Part shown: positions 1 through 9,613 of the stretch, in pieces
How the letters are laid out: every line of letters starts with the position of its first letter
Position numbering within the stretch: the first letter of the stretch is position 1
Assembly: GCA_963921825.1 (NCBI GenBank)
Contig: OY997592.1
Coordinates: 18,603,432-18,667,431, forward strand
DNA from: Erodium maritimum
Lineage: Eukaryota; Streptophyta; Magnoliopsida; Geraniales; Geraniaceae
Direction of reading: 5' to 3'
DNA: 64,000 nt
The notes under the pieces: generated by a model
Told to the model about the DNA's origin: nothing
Database searches by the model: none
The model's input: only the letters and a program-made list of their open reading frames with translations
Made by a program: the position numbers and the translations under genes

Positions 1-32
1 TCTAGGTCGTTCATTGACGCTTTGGTACCCAA

Positions 33-347
33 CTACAACATACCTATAACACCATCCAGTGCCTTGTTAACTTCTGTCACTCTGGACAAGAGGTCTTTGG
101 CTATAGTTATGCAGTCACATGACATGTCGTTATCTACGATTTTGGCGGTCTCAACCACAAGAAGATCGATATCAACTTTTGCCTCCAGCATCATCACCTT
201 TAAGTTCTTGTGCTTCATTGTGACCTTCTCAACATTGAGAAGAATGTTGTATTTTGCGAATATGGCATCTCCCCTCTTCAACAGCTCTTCCCTTGTTAGG
301 AGATCGATGTTGGTGCTCTTACCCTTCTCGATGTTGCAAGCATCCAT
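33..347 (-). CDS. Small uncharacterised protein, 104 aa
   Basis: An ATG-initiated ORF of 104 residues, beginning MDACNIEKGK and ending in GVIGML. It is rich in Lys, Asp, Glu and Leu and looks helical, with no signal peptide, membrane segment or motif that I recognise. The sequence before the ATG (348-420) is AT-rich with an ATTATAAACC stretch that could be promoter or 5' UTR. It lies just outside the hAT insertion, so it may be a small host gene or the first exon of a longer gene leaving the left edge. No codon or homology test was possible. An unrelated plus-strand ORF overlaps the same DNA and is probably a shadow. Confidence 0.35.
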   Translation of the reverse strand: MDACNIEKGKSTNIDLLTREELLKRGDAIFAKYNILLNVEKVTMKHKNLKVMMLEAKVDIDLLVVETAKIVDNDMSCDCITIAKDLLSRVTEVNKALDGVIGML

Positions 348-486
348 GGTTTATAATTGGGAGAGAGTTGAGGTTTGCTAAGAGGTAATGTTGAGTTTAT
401 GTTTTGTTTGCACAGTTTTCTGTACATATAGGCAAAATGTAGGGTTTAGTTGGATTGGTGGGTCCCTAAATATGTTGTCATGGATG
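348..486. other. Short intergenic spacer before the hAT element
   Basis: AT-rich spacer between the small minus-strand ORF and the hAT insertion. It may contain that ORF's promoter. No other feature is visible. Confidence 0.4.
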
Positions 487-494
487 TTACACGT
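487..494. repeat. hAT target-site duplication, left copy
   Basis: TTACACGT, identical to 33,875-33,882, directly abutting the CAGGGG terminus. Confidence 0.8.
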
Positions 495-733
495 CAGGGG
501 CGGAACCAGAGCATTGTTAGGGTATTCCATGGAATACCCTAAATAAATTGAGAAGCAGCTTAATGGTTAAAGGTTTACATGTATTGCCCACTAAACCCAA
601 TTTCGATTCTCACTTGGAATACCCTTCATTTTGCTTCCGCTTATTTGTTCTTGATGCTTGGGATGGGCTGCCTTACAGCTTCTGCTGATTTTTTCTTGAT
701 GCTTGGGATGGGCTGGGCTGCCTTACAGCTTTT

Positions 734-2578
734 GGTAGTATAAATGTTATACACTTAGATGAGAAATCTAATAGAAACTCCTCTTATCCTAAAAACCGTG
801 TGAACCAATCCTAGCCATACATCCTTAGATCCAACATTCACCATAATGCCACATCATCACCCCAAATTCCACAAAAACTCACGCCACTTTCATCCTCTCT
901 CACACAAACAAGGGCATAATTGTAATAGCATGGTGCCATGTGGACAAGTGTTCATTTTTTTCTTAACCAATTCACTAATTTAATATTTCCCGATTCGTTT
1001 GAACTCCGATTAGCTTCAAACTTGCGCCAATATTTTTCTTTTTCCAAGGGCTTTAAATCAAGATCAGTCATGAATATATTTTGAAGCATGAAAATAAAAA
1101 TTTATATTGGGGTGATAAAAACAATGTTTAGTGTTGATAAATCTTCACTAATAATTTTTTTATATCGGGGTATCAAACTAGTGCTAAATAGTGTTTAGTG
1201 TTGATAAAACCAGTGCTTAGTGTTCATAAAAAAAACATGTGATGATGTAATAAAAATCATGTTCGATTTTGGAAAATGAGGTGATAAAACTAGTGTTCAG
1301 TGTTGATAAATCCAGTGTATAGTGTTGATAAACCCAGTGTATAATGTTGATAAAAGTTACCCAGACTTAACTTTTTCTAAAATCAGCCCCGAAATAAGGG
1401 TGATAACCTAGAGTTTAGTGTTGATAAAAAAAACATGTGATGGGATGATAAAAACACATGTAATTTAATGATAAACATAGTGTTTGGTGTTGATAAAACT
1501 AGTGCTTAGTGTTCATAAAAAACATGTGATGATGTGATAAAAATCATGTTCGATTTTGGAAAATGAGGTGATAAAACTAGTGTTCAGTGTTGATAAACCC
1601 AGTGTATAGTGTTGATAAAAATTACCCAGACTTAAATTTTTTTTTAAAAAAAATCAGCACCGAAATAAGGGTGATGACCTAGAGTTTAGTGTTGATAAAA
1701 AAAACATGTGATGGGATGATAAAAACACATGTAATTTAATGATAAACATAGTGTTTAGTGTTGATAAAACCAGTGCTTAGTGTTCATAAAAAAACATGTG
1801 ATGATGTAATAAAAATCATGTTCGATTTTGGAAAATGAGGTGATAAAACTAGTGTTCAGTGTTGATAAATCCAGTGTATAGTGTTGATAAACCCAGTGTA
1901 TAATGTTGATAAAAGTTACCCAAACTTAACTTTTTCTAAAATCAGCCCCGAAATAAGGGTGATAACCTAGAGTTTAGTGTTGATAAAAAAACATGTGATG
2001 GGATGATAAAAACACATGTAATTTAATGATAAACATAGTGTTTAGTGTTGATAAAACTAATGCTTAGTGTTCATAAAAAAAAATGTGATGATGTGATAAA
2101 AATCATGTTCGATTTTGGAAAATGAGGTGATAAATCCAGTGTATAGTGTTGATAAATCTAGTGTATAGTGTTGATAAACCCAGTGTATAGTGTTGATAAA
2201 AATTACTCAGACTTAACTTTTTTTAAAAAAATCATCCCCGAAAATAATTTTTTTTTTCGTGCTTCAAAATATATTCATGACTGATCTTGATAGAAAGCCC
2301 TTGAAAAAACAAAACTAATGGCGCAAGTTTGAAGCCAATCGGAGTTCAAACGAAGCGAGAAAAATTAAATTAGTGAATTGGTAATAATAATAATAATATG
2401 ATGGTTTTACTAAAAAGCCCTTACCCCTTACTAAAAAGTGCCGCTTTTTTGCAGTCAACCACTCAATTGCATCTCATCCATCCATTCTTAAAATGAATGG
2501 CTTGGATTGGTTCACACAGTTTCTACGTTAAGGAGTGGTTTCTATTTGATTTTTCCTCTATACACTTATACTTGTACC
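734..2578. mobile_element. Foldback (long inverted repeat) element inside the hAT left arm
   Basis: About 730-1,085 and 2,245-2,580 are imperfect inverted repeats of each other. Shared blocks include GTGTGAACCAATCC, CCAATTCACTAATTTAAT, TTTGAACTCCGATT and ATGAATATATTTTGAAGCA. The interior is filled by tandem repeats. This matches a foldback or Mutator-like MITE without coding capacity. The outer ends are approximate and I found no convincing target duplication. A related inverted-repeat element lies at 51,259-52,158. Confidence 0.65.
1090..2240. repeat. Tandem repeat of ~280 bp, about four units, inside the foldback element
   Basis: The landmark GTTCGATTTTGGAAAATGAG starts near 1,261, 1,548, 1,820 and 2,107, giving spacings of about 287, 272 and 287 bp. 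Each unit is itself built from a shorter motif, GTGTTGATAAA, recurring about every 20-40 bp. The region is non-coding and AT-rich. Confidence 0.8.
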
Positions 2579-3555
2579 TAATTGGCGCTGATTTTTCCCT
2601 ACCCCATCTCATTCAACAGTCAATAACAATTGTAGTTTGGTTACATACTCTTTGTTTTGCACTATTATTTTTAAATTCTATTTTTATTCACATTATAAAT
2701 ACCTTAATCTATATAATATATTAAAGGAAAATAACATTGTAGCTCACGCGCCTACCCCACAGCCTCCACTCGCATTCTGACGCGCCTCACAGCCTCTCAC
2801 ACGCGTTTGAAATTTTGACCCAATCGTTCGTGACCTTTGTTTTATTTTTAGAATTGTACTCCTACTCAAATACTTTGTCTTGGGGTTTCATCTTCCATCA
2901 GTCCCGTCTCTACCCCATCTGATTCATGCCGGTTGGATAATTATATCTATCTCAATTGCCATTTTTTTTGCATCTTACCGGTGTGTGCTGTTAGGGGAGG
3001 ATTGAAGAAGGCACGAATGAAGTAAATTATTCAGCTTGCAATCTCTCTCTACTCTGTATCTAGAACTACTTTTTTCTCTACTTCTCTGTATCACCAACCC
3101 TCGGACGTCAATGGATGCTAGAGACCGAAGGGAAGCAAGCAAGTTTCAATTTTTCGCTCTTTCTTTACGGCCTTGGAACTGATATTGATTTTGATTTCTA
3201 GGAGCTAATGTTGAACAGGGTATTGCTTAACATGTGAGTTGGATCCTATTTGATTGTAGCTATTTCGCTTACTGTTATGATGTTTGGGGTTTTTTTTGTA
3301 ACTATATCCTTTCTATTTGGTTCGATCTGATTCTGATTGCTTTTACGGTCGTTGTTGGTTTGTTAATGATGTATTTGTAATTGATTATGGTTGTTTTGGT
3401 ATGGCATCTTTAGCAAATTTGTATATCACGAACCTCTATTTTTTTCAAGAGATTTTATAGAGTTGCCTTGATTTTGGTTTTCTAAAGAATTGATTGGCTT
3501 GGCTTTTTTTTCATGAGATCCGGAATGGGTAGAATTGGGTTTTCTCTGGTCGCAG

Positions 3556-3921
3556 TAGAAGAGATCACAACAGAGACAAATACATCAGTAATCGGATTTG
3601 TCTTAAACGACATCGATCCCTCTACATTCTTCAGGTAGATTTTTTTAATCGCTTTTTACTTTGATCGAGTCCCGTTTCGTTTGATCAATGTGTAATTATA
3701 CTCGATTTATGAACAAGTCTGTTGTGTTGTTCTCTTCCAGATTTTTTTTACTGTAATGCTTTACATTATTGGTGAAATATTGATTCAACTTGTCTTCATG
3801 TATTGGGTTATCCACACCAAATCTTAGAGCTCTTGCATTTGGTGCTGATAAATCGGTTCATGAGTTGGCACAAACCTTAATTGAAACAATTTCAAAAACA
3901 CATGGCAATATTACTTTGTAA
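3556..3921 (+). pseudogene. Exon-like captured gene fragment in Helitron left arm, identity unknown
   Basis: Two open, exon-like blocks. The first (3,556-3,634) follows a CAG and ends at a TTCAG|GTAGAT donor; it can be read as a peptide ending VIGFVLNDIDPSTFFR. The second (about 3,803-3,921) reads LRALAFGADKSVHELAQ and ends ITL before TAA. Both lie in the same orientation as the RPA2-like fragments in the right arm. I do not recognise the source gene; exon limits are guesses from splice-like signals. Confidence 0.3.
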
Positions 3922-4139
3922 CACTATCATATGCTTAATTTGTACGATTTATTAAGTATTTTAAAGTATTTCATGTAATGCTTTTTATCAAGTTTTTTTT
4001 CTAGCCAGAGCAATTGTTATGATTTCCAATTTCATGAGCATTATGGTGCCTGAATTTTACCTGCATGTGAGTTATTTTCCAATTTTGTGACTAACAAAGA
4101 AGAAACATGTGAGTTACCTTAGAGCTCTTGCATTTGGTG

Positions 4140-4440
4140 GTTTGAGTGGCCGTGAGTGCCCGTGGGGCTGTTGAGTCCGTGAGTTACTGTTGGTGTGTCT
4201 TGGGAGGCCGTGAGTGCTTGTGGGGTTGTTGAACCCGTGTCTTTGTCGTTGGTGTGTCTTGGGAGGCCGTGAGTGCCTGTGGGGCTGTTGAGTCCGTGTT
4301 TTACTGTTTGTGTGTCTTGGGAGGCCGTGAGTGCCTGTGGGGCTGTTGAGCCCGAGTTTTACTGTTGGTGCCTTGGTGGCCATGAGTGCCTGTGAGTGTT
4401 GAACCTGTGTTGTTGCTGTTTGTTGAACTTGCTTGTGATT
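4140..4440 (+). mobile_element. Fragment of 5' LTR of element X (Tekay-like gypsy)
   Basis: Almost identical to 26,930-27,210 in the right part of X's own 3' LTR, including the repeated GGAGGCCGTGAGTGCCTGTG units. Its left side is cut off at the Helitron junction. Its right side stops at about 4,440, where sequence jumps to the element's 3' internal end. It is therefore a remnant of X's 5' LTR with deletions on both sides. Confidence 0.65.
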
Positions 4441-4815
4441 GGTTGGGTTTGCGTGTTATTTACTATTGTCCGAGTAACGAGAGGTGGACTTCTTTTGTTT
4501 GTTGGGTGCGCAGTACTTGGTTAAACGAGCGAGTAGCCGAGGAGAAGTGTCCGTGTGTTGGACCCGTTTTATGTGCGTTGGGAGAATCTTTCTGGTTTGA
4601 TACCTATACCGACGGACTGTTCCGGTGTAGGATATCTCGACCAAGTTGCGTGTGTCGGTGTGACGTCTCTACCGACGACTAATGGGCTCAAGTGCCTTCC
4701 GTGTGCTTGAGGAACAGTAGACGGAGAGTTTTAATCGGACGTTCCCTGAGATAGGGGTTAAGTGGAGCGCGTTCGTTCTAAATTTCGGGGACGAAATTCT
4801 ATTAAGGGGGGAGAT
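4441..4815 (+). mobile_element. Residual internal region and PPT of element X
   Basis: About 375 bp left of X's internal domain. It ends with the hairpin AATTTCG-GGGA-CGAAATT (4,781-4,798) and the purine tract AAGGGGGGAGAT (to 4,815), immediately before the LTR start TGTGAAG. The same hairpin-plus-PPT arrangement precedes the other LTRs in this window. No gag or pol is left; short ORFs here are not convincing. Confidence 0.6.
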
Positions 4816-5005
4816 TGTGAAGACCGCCTCGTTGAAAAGTTTTAATTTATTTAATTTTATTCGATCGGGATTTCGAGGTTGAAATTTAAATCGGTTTTGG
4901 TAAAGACGAGGTTGAAATTCGTTCTAACTTTTAATTCGTTTAAAAAAAGAGTCGGATCAGGCCTGACAAGCAAACCCGGCCAGACCCAGCCCTCTTCTTC
5001 ACGTT

Positions 5006-5077
5006 TGGGCCGAGCGGCCCATTCTGCCTCTGAGGCCCAAGCCTGGCCCGCCTTTTAATACCCTAAAATTAGGGTTT
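5006..5077 (+). promoter_or_regulatory. Putative U3 promoter cluster of element X: TGGGCC boxes plus telo-box
   Basis: TGGGCC occurs at 5,006-5,011 and, on the other strand, at 5,016-5,021 and 5,034-5,039. A TTTTAATA stretch (5,053-5,060) and a telo-box-like TTAGGGTTT (5,069-5,077) follow. In plants this combination (site II plus telo-box) is typical of ribosomal-protein and cell-proliferation gene promoters. Promoter function here is inferred. Confidence 0.4.
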
Positions 5078-5985
5078 GCAGCTCATTTCATGCTTCCCCT
5101 TTCTTCTCTGTACGCAGCCGAACTCCCTCCCCTCTTCTCTGATTTCGGTCCCGTCTTCCTCCTTCTCCGTTTGCACGCGTGTCCACCTCCCTCTCCTTCC
5201 CTTCTCAGTTGAACCCAAAGGCCGCCGGCGTTCATCTCTTCCCCCATCGCTGCGCAGCCGAACCCGTCGAGCCTCCCTTTCCCTCGTCTCGAATCCCGAC
5301 CACCTCCTTCCCTTGACCTCAGCCTCTCCGGTGGACCAGGCCGCCACCGACCGAGTCTCTCTCTCCGTCTGACCCACGACCGCCACTCGCCGGAACCTCG
5401 CCCCTCAAACCGAGCTCTCATCCTTCTTCTGGTGCTTCACCGGAACGCCGCCGAGCCCCACCGTCATCGTGCACGGCCAGAGCCGTGACGGACTCACCGG
5501 CGCGCACTCAGATCCGGGACGGAACTGCCCGTTCCCGTTCAGATCTGAGACGGGCGAGAGACCCGTGTGCTCCGTCGTGCTCCACCGTCTCCCTCTAACG
5601 TCCTGTTATCCCACAGTGAGGAACTCGAAACCGTGAGCGTGGTCGCCGGCGGTGTCTTCGCCGGTGACCGTCGGACCCAAAATCCGATCTTTTACTCGTT
5701 TTCCTTTTTGTTCCTCGAACTCTCCTGTGGATCTGGACTGATTTGGAAACAAAACAAAAATAATTAAAGTGTTTAACAGTAACGGTTTTGAATAAAAAAA
5801 AGGATCAGATTTGGTGTAAGACTTTTTTTGGACTGTTGAACGAGGAACGAGAATCGAACAAAGCAGGACGTTAAATCGGATTGAGAACGGAACCAAAAGC
5901 GGACCGCTGAATCGGGCCTCGGGATCCGTGACTCGGGACTCGTGCATCGGAAAACGTGCACCGGGTTCTGAGTCGGTGCACGGGT

Positions 5986-5990
5986 GCTTG
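5986..5990. repeat. TSD of tandem array, left copy (GCTTG)
   Basis: GCTTG directly before the TGTAATAACC end; matched by GCTTG at 25,914-25,918 directly after the GTGACA end. Joining the flanks restores GGGTGCTTGAACCCG in X. Confidence 0.75.
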
Positions 5991-8066
5991 TGTAATAACC
6001 ACTTCTGGTCAACGTCAGTCAAACCTGCGAAAAACAGGAAAATTTAAAAATTTTAAGACAGACACTTAACTTAACTTAAATTGACCCCGAGGGTCATGCC
6101 GGACTTAAGTTGACCCCGTTATCGACTAAAATGAGTTACGGGGGACTCAGGGCAACTTTCTGGTCATTTTGGGAAAGATTGATTTTTCGCTGGAAAAGTC
6201 ACCCGAGCGACGTTTTGGTCCATTCGAGGACCGTTTTGGACCCGAAAAGCTTAGCCGTCATCGTAGCGGTCTTAGTTGGGCCGTTTTCTTGAAGCTCGTC
6301 CAGTTTAAAAATTTCTTGGGAAAAGTGCCCGTTCGGGGCCCGAAACGTCCGTTTTTCGCGAATCTGATTGGAAAATATCAACTAGATATTTTCCAAAAGG
6401 TATGGGACCCACCTTGACACTTGTCAAGTATATGGCAGTGTAATTTTTGGAGGGAAAAGGTGTGGAGGAGAATAGTTGGCCGAGTATGAGGTTTTAAAGG
6501 AGGAAAATTAGTTTTGTTGTTAGTTTAATTAAATTAGAAATTAGAAGAGAGGTTTTAGAGAGAGAAGGAGAAGGAGAAGAAGAGAGAAGAAGGGAGGTTG
6601 AGCTAGGGTTTGTGATCGAGCCCTTGGATCCAGTCAAAGCAAAGAGCAATCCCGTTCCCCTCATTCTCCTCTACGGTAATACCCGAACCGATTCTCGTTT
6701 CGATTATTTTCAAGAGCTAGGGTTTGGTTATAAAATTTGGTTTAGGGTTGTGTAGAGATTAGAGAGGTGTTGGAGACGTTTTAGAGGTGTTTGGGAGAGA
6801 AATTTCACGTTTTCCGGTGACCGGAGGCTCGGGAGGAGCTCCGGCCACCGTGGGTGGTGGCCGGCCGGCCATGTGGTGGCTGGCCGGAGGTGGCAGCAGC
6901 CACCACTTGGTGGCCGAGCCCCTCCCTCAAACCCTAGGGCACGGCCAAGCCCTTTGGGTGGGGCCCACGTGCTCGGTTGTTCGTGTTTTAATTACTCGGG
7001 TAGTTTAAAACGTTCCCCGGACCATCTATCCCAAACCAAATCGAATTTTGGAATTAAATTGGAGAAGATGTAATTAACGGGTTTTGGGAAACTTTAAACG
7101 TTAATTAATTGATTTAGAAGTCGGAATTCGATTCCGTCAAGTGCGTTGAGTTCCTTGATTTATTCTAAGACCGTAGAAACGAAAACGGGGACTTTTGGAG
7201 CCCCGGAAGGCAATTAACCAAAACCGGGCAGATTCGCCATGTCGGGCGAATCTGGCCCTTACGGGTCCTTTATCGGCAATATCGAGTAATTGGGAAGTTT
7301 GGGAGTGTTCGGCGTTGTCGGGGTTACGTTTGGGCGTTAAGTATGTTAATTTTTGGTTTATTCGTACTAGTTTAAAAGTACTTTAAATTTGTGTTCTTTT
7401 AGATCGTGCTACGGACCGAGGCAAGGGGAAGCTCGGCGAGTGACTGAGTGTGCTTCGGGTGTTGTTGGAGCGCTTTTGGGATTATATACGAGGTAGGGAA
7501 AAGTAGCCGGATCTCGGCCCTGATTAGGGAAAGTTAATAGTAGAATTGCATGTGACATCGGGGTGTCGTGGGTTATTTAGATTTATTTAATTATTAGAAA
7601 AGCATGATACGGGATTGTAGTGATTATTAGAAAAGCATGTTGCGGGAACTTAGTAATTATGAGAAAGGCATGTGACACTTAGTAGTGTCGTAGGAGCAGA
7701 GAACTTAGCGTAATTGAATTACTGGAGGCATATGACCATGCCCGGAGGTTGTTTGTGAAACTAGTGATTTTAGGACCGTTGGAGGCATCGAGTATGCCGG
7801 AGGTTGTCGTGCGTTTTATTTAATTGTTGAGTTTGGGTGGCCTTGAGAGCCCGTATTTAATTGTTGAGTTTGGGTGGCCTTGAGAGCCCGTATTTAATTG
7901 TTGAGTCGGGGTGGCCATGAGAGCCGTGTATTTAATTTGGTGTCTTGAGTGGCAGCGAGTGCCCGTGGGGTTGTTGAACCCGAGTCTTGACTGTTGAGGT
8001 GTCTTGAGTGGCCTTGAGTGCCTGTGTGATTGAACTTGCCTGTGATTGTGATTGTGGTTACCTGGG

Positions 8067-8360
8067 GTGGTGAGTTCTAAAGGTCGACAGCCTGATCCGA
8101 CTTAGTGTCGATGAATTGCGAGTTCTAAAGGTCGACAGCCTGATCCGACTTAGTGTCGATGAATTGCGAGTTTTAAAGGTCGACAGCCTGATCCGACTTA
8201 GTGTCGATGAATTGCGAGTTCTAAAGGTCGACAGCCTGATCCGACTTAGTGTCGATGAATTGCGAGTTTTAAAGGTCGACAGCCTGATCCGACTTAGTGT
8301 CGAGGAATTGCGAGTTTGAAAGGTCGACAGCCTGATCCGACTTCGTGTCGAGGAATTGCG
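8067..8360 (+). repeat. 48 bp tandem repeats in LTR1, six units
   Basis: Units of GGTCGACAGCCTGATCCGAC plus TTAGTGTCGATGAATTGCGAGTT. Each contains a small CGAC-TTAGT-GTCG stem-loop. The same block occurs at 16,541-16,834 and 25,052-25,345, with three units at 30,330-30,470 and at least five at 63,776-64,000. Confidence 0.85.
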
Positions 8361-8648
8361 ATAGGTCGAACCCTGACCTGATTGAGATTGGTTACTGAGC
8401 AGCTGGTGTGCGATCCTTTGTGATCTTGTTTGGCGTTGTATAGTCTTTTTGTCGTGTCCTTGAGGAGGTCGTCGATAGTTGTGTCGGGTTTACACTGTAT
8501 CATCGAGTGTCGAGTCTGTTGAGGAAGGTGATGGGTTGTGGGTCAGTTGGGTACTTGAGTTGGGGACTGTAGTCCCGGTGTTGGGTTTGGTTTTAGTGTT
8601 ACTGGCTTTATCTACTAATTATGCCATAGTCAGTCTGTTATCCGTGGA

Positions 8649-8666
8649 GGTGAGCGAACGCTCACC
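8649..8666. repeat. Conserved 18 nt palindrome in LTR (GGTGAGCGAACGCTCACC)
   Basis: 8 bp perfect stem with AA between the arms. Identical copies at 17,123-17,140, 25,621-25,638, 27,822-27,839 and 30,761-30,778, and in reverse LTRs at 53,550-53,567 and 60,607-60,624. Function unknown. Confidence 0.85.
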
Positions 8667-8944
8667 CCTAGCTGCTTTTCCTACAGGTACTGATCACCGG
8701 ACGGACTAGGTTAGCTCTTGAAGTCCATGGAGCTTGGAGCGGAGTCTGGTCTTTACTTTTGTTGAGTCTAGTGACGGATGTGTACCTTGTCCACTTGTTG
8801 GGACGTTTTTGTATTGTAAATACTATTATTATTTTTGGTAATTAAATGGAAATATCAGAGTTTTATTCAAAACAGGTTTTAAGTGTTCATGTTTTAAATG
8901 TTCGCGTCCCGAGTTCGGTTCGCTGAAATTGGGGCGTGACAGCT

Positions 8945-8956
8945 TGGTATCAGAGC
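8945..8956 (+). other. Primer binding site, copy 1
   Basis: TGGTATCAGAGC, complementary to the 3' end of plant initiator-Met tRNA, three bases after LTR1. Confidence 0.9.
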
Positions 8957-9264
8957 TCGAGGTTTCAAACCTCGGACTGTCCGTCACTTAGGGGGGAGAG
9001 TCGAGTCAGTGTAGACCCGTCATGTCCTGAGTCTTGTTTGTGTTGTGCGTATGTTACAGTATTTTGTTGCTGGCATACTGATTGTGTGTGATTGCGTGAA
9101 CTGTTTTTAACTGTCGCGGGTCGACTCAGGAGCGCTCCTGTAGTCGAACGTGGCGGTGTTGATGTCAAGTCGGTACAACGTGGTTCGGGGATGCCTGAAC
9201 CGGGTTGTAACCACGTGATGTCAAGGAACGAAGTTTTAAAATGAAAGGGTGAAGGTTTTAAAAT

Positions 9265-9375
9265 TGTTGGCCCTGTTGGCATGTCTTGAACTTGATTGGC
9301 CCTATGGGCGTATGTTTGATTTTGGTTGGCCCGGTGGGCAAGGTTCGATTGTGATTGGCCCGGTGAACGGGGGTC
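9265..9375 (+). repeat. TTGGCCC repeats in the untranslated leader (also 17,739-17,849)
   Basis: Four imperfect units around TTGGCCCxxTGGGC, spaced about 30 bp, between the PBS and gag. Each has a small GCCC/GGGC inverted repeat. A TATATAAAG (9,459-9,467) lies further down, about 150 bp before the gag ATG; whether it is a promoter is unknown. Confidence 0.5.
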
Positions 9376-9613
9376 GTCGTGTTGTGCGGGTTGGTTTGCC
9401 GCCGCTTGTTTGGTACACGTCGGTGCGGTCTCGTTGAGGTCTCGTTTACTAATGCTAGTATATAAAGTACGTTTAGCTTGAGCGGTGTAGCGCTTTAGTG
9501 ATAAGCACGTTAGTGTAAGCTTAAGCGGGTGGACGTTAGTGCTTTTGTACTGTCGTTTTTATTTAATTTCGCAAACTGAACGTTTGCGTGTATCCGTGCA
9601 GAGGATACTGTTT

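Larger units (their letters stand above)
4816..5990 (+). mobile_element. Element X 3' LTR, left part (interrupted by the tandem array)
   Basis: Begins TGTGAAGACC right after the X polypurine tract. Its sequence is unlike the 5' part of the other LTRs here. The promoter-like region at 5,000-5,085 is followed by a CT-rich, GC-rich leader. Interrupted at 5,990 by the tandem array, leaving GCTTG on both sides; the LTR resumes at 25,919. Small ORFs in both directions within 5,069-6,022 are low-complexity and probably not genes. Confidence 0.7.
5991..8941 (+). mobile_element. LTR1 of the tandem array (2,951 bp)
   Basis: TGTAATAACC to GGGGCGTGACA. Contains a GA-rich leader-like region (about 6,540-6,600), possible splice signals (6,676; 7,402; 7,493; 8,686), GGTGGCC-type repeats (7,830-7,960), six 48 bp GTCGAC repeats (8,070-8,360) and an 18 nt palindrome (8,649-8,666). 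Differs from LTR2 at 6,050, 6,239 and 6,296. Short ORFs inside it recur in every copy but are not conserved as proteins. Confidence 0.9.

Noticed and set aside
4114-4383. Pro/Thr/Arg-rich ORFs on the minus strand of LTR repeats (also 26,677-27,148)
   Set aside because: They follow the GGTGGCC-type repeats and change with copy number; no coding signal.
5069-6022. Ser/Pro- and Arg/Gly-rich ORFs on both strands in the X LTR
   Set aside because: Several mutually overlapping frames in a GC-rich leader, with low-complexity products and no recognised domain.
8116-8319. ORF encoding a repeated VLKVDSLIRLSVDELR-type peptide
   Set aside because: The 48 bp repeat length is a multiple of three, so any open frame gives a repeated peptide. 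No start context, and other copies vary without preserving the frame.
8067-8360. CRISPR-like array: regular 48 bp repeats in LTRs
   Set aside because: Repeats are contiguous without unique spacers, lie in plant LTRs and recur in every copy; they are ordinary minisatellites.
9459-9467. Internal promoter from TATATAAAG before gag
   Set aside because: A lone TATA-like word in the leader is not enough; mentioned only in the repeat entry.
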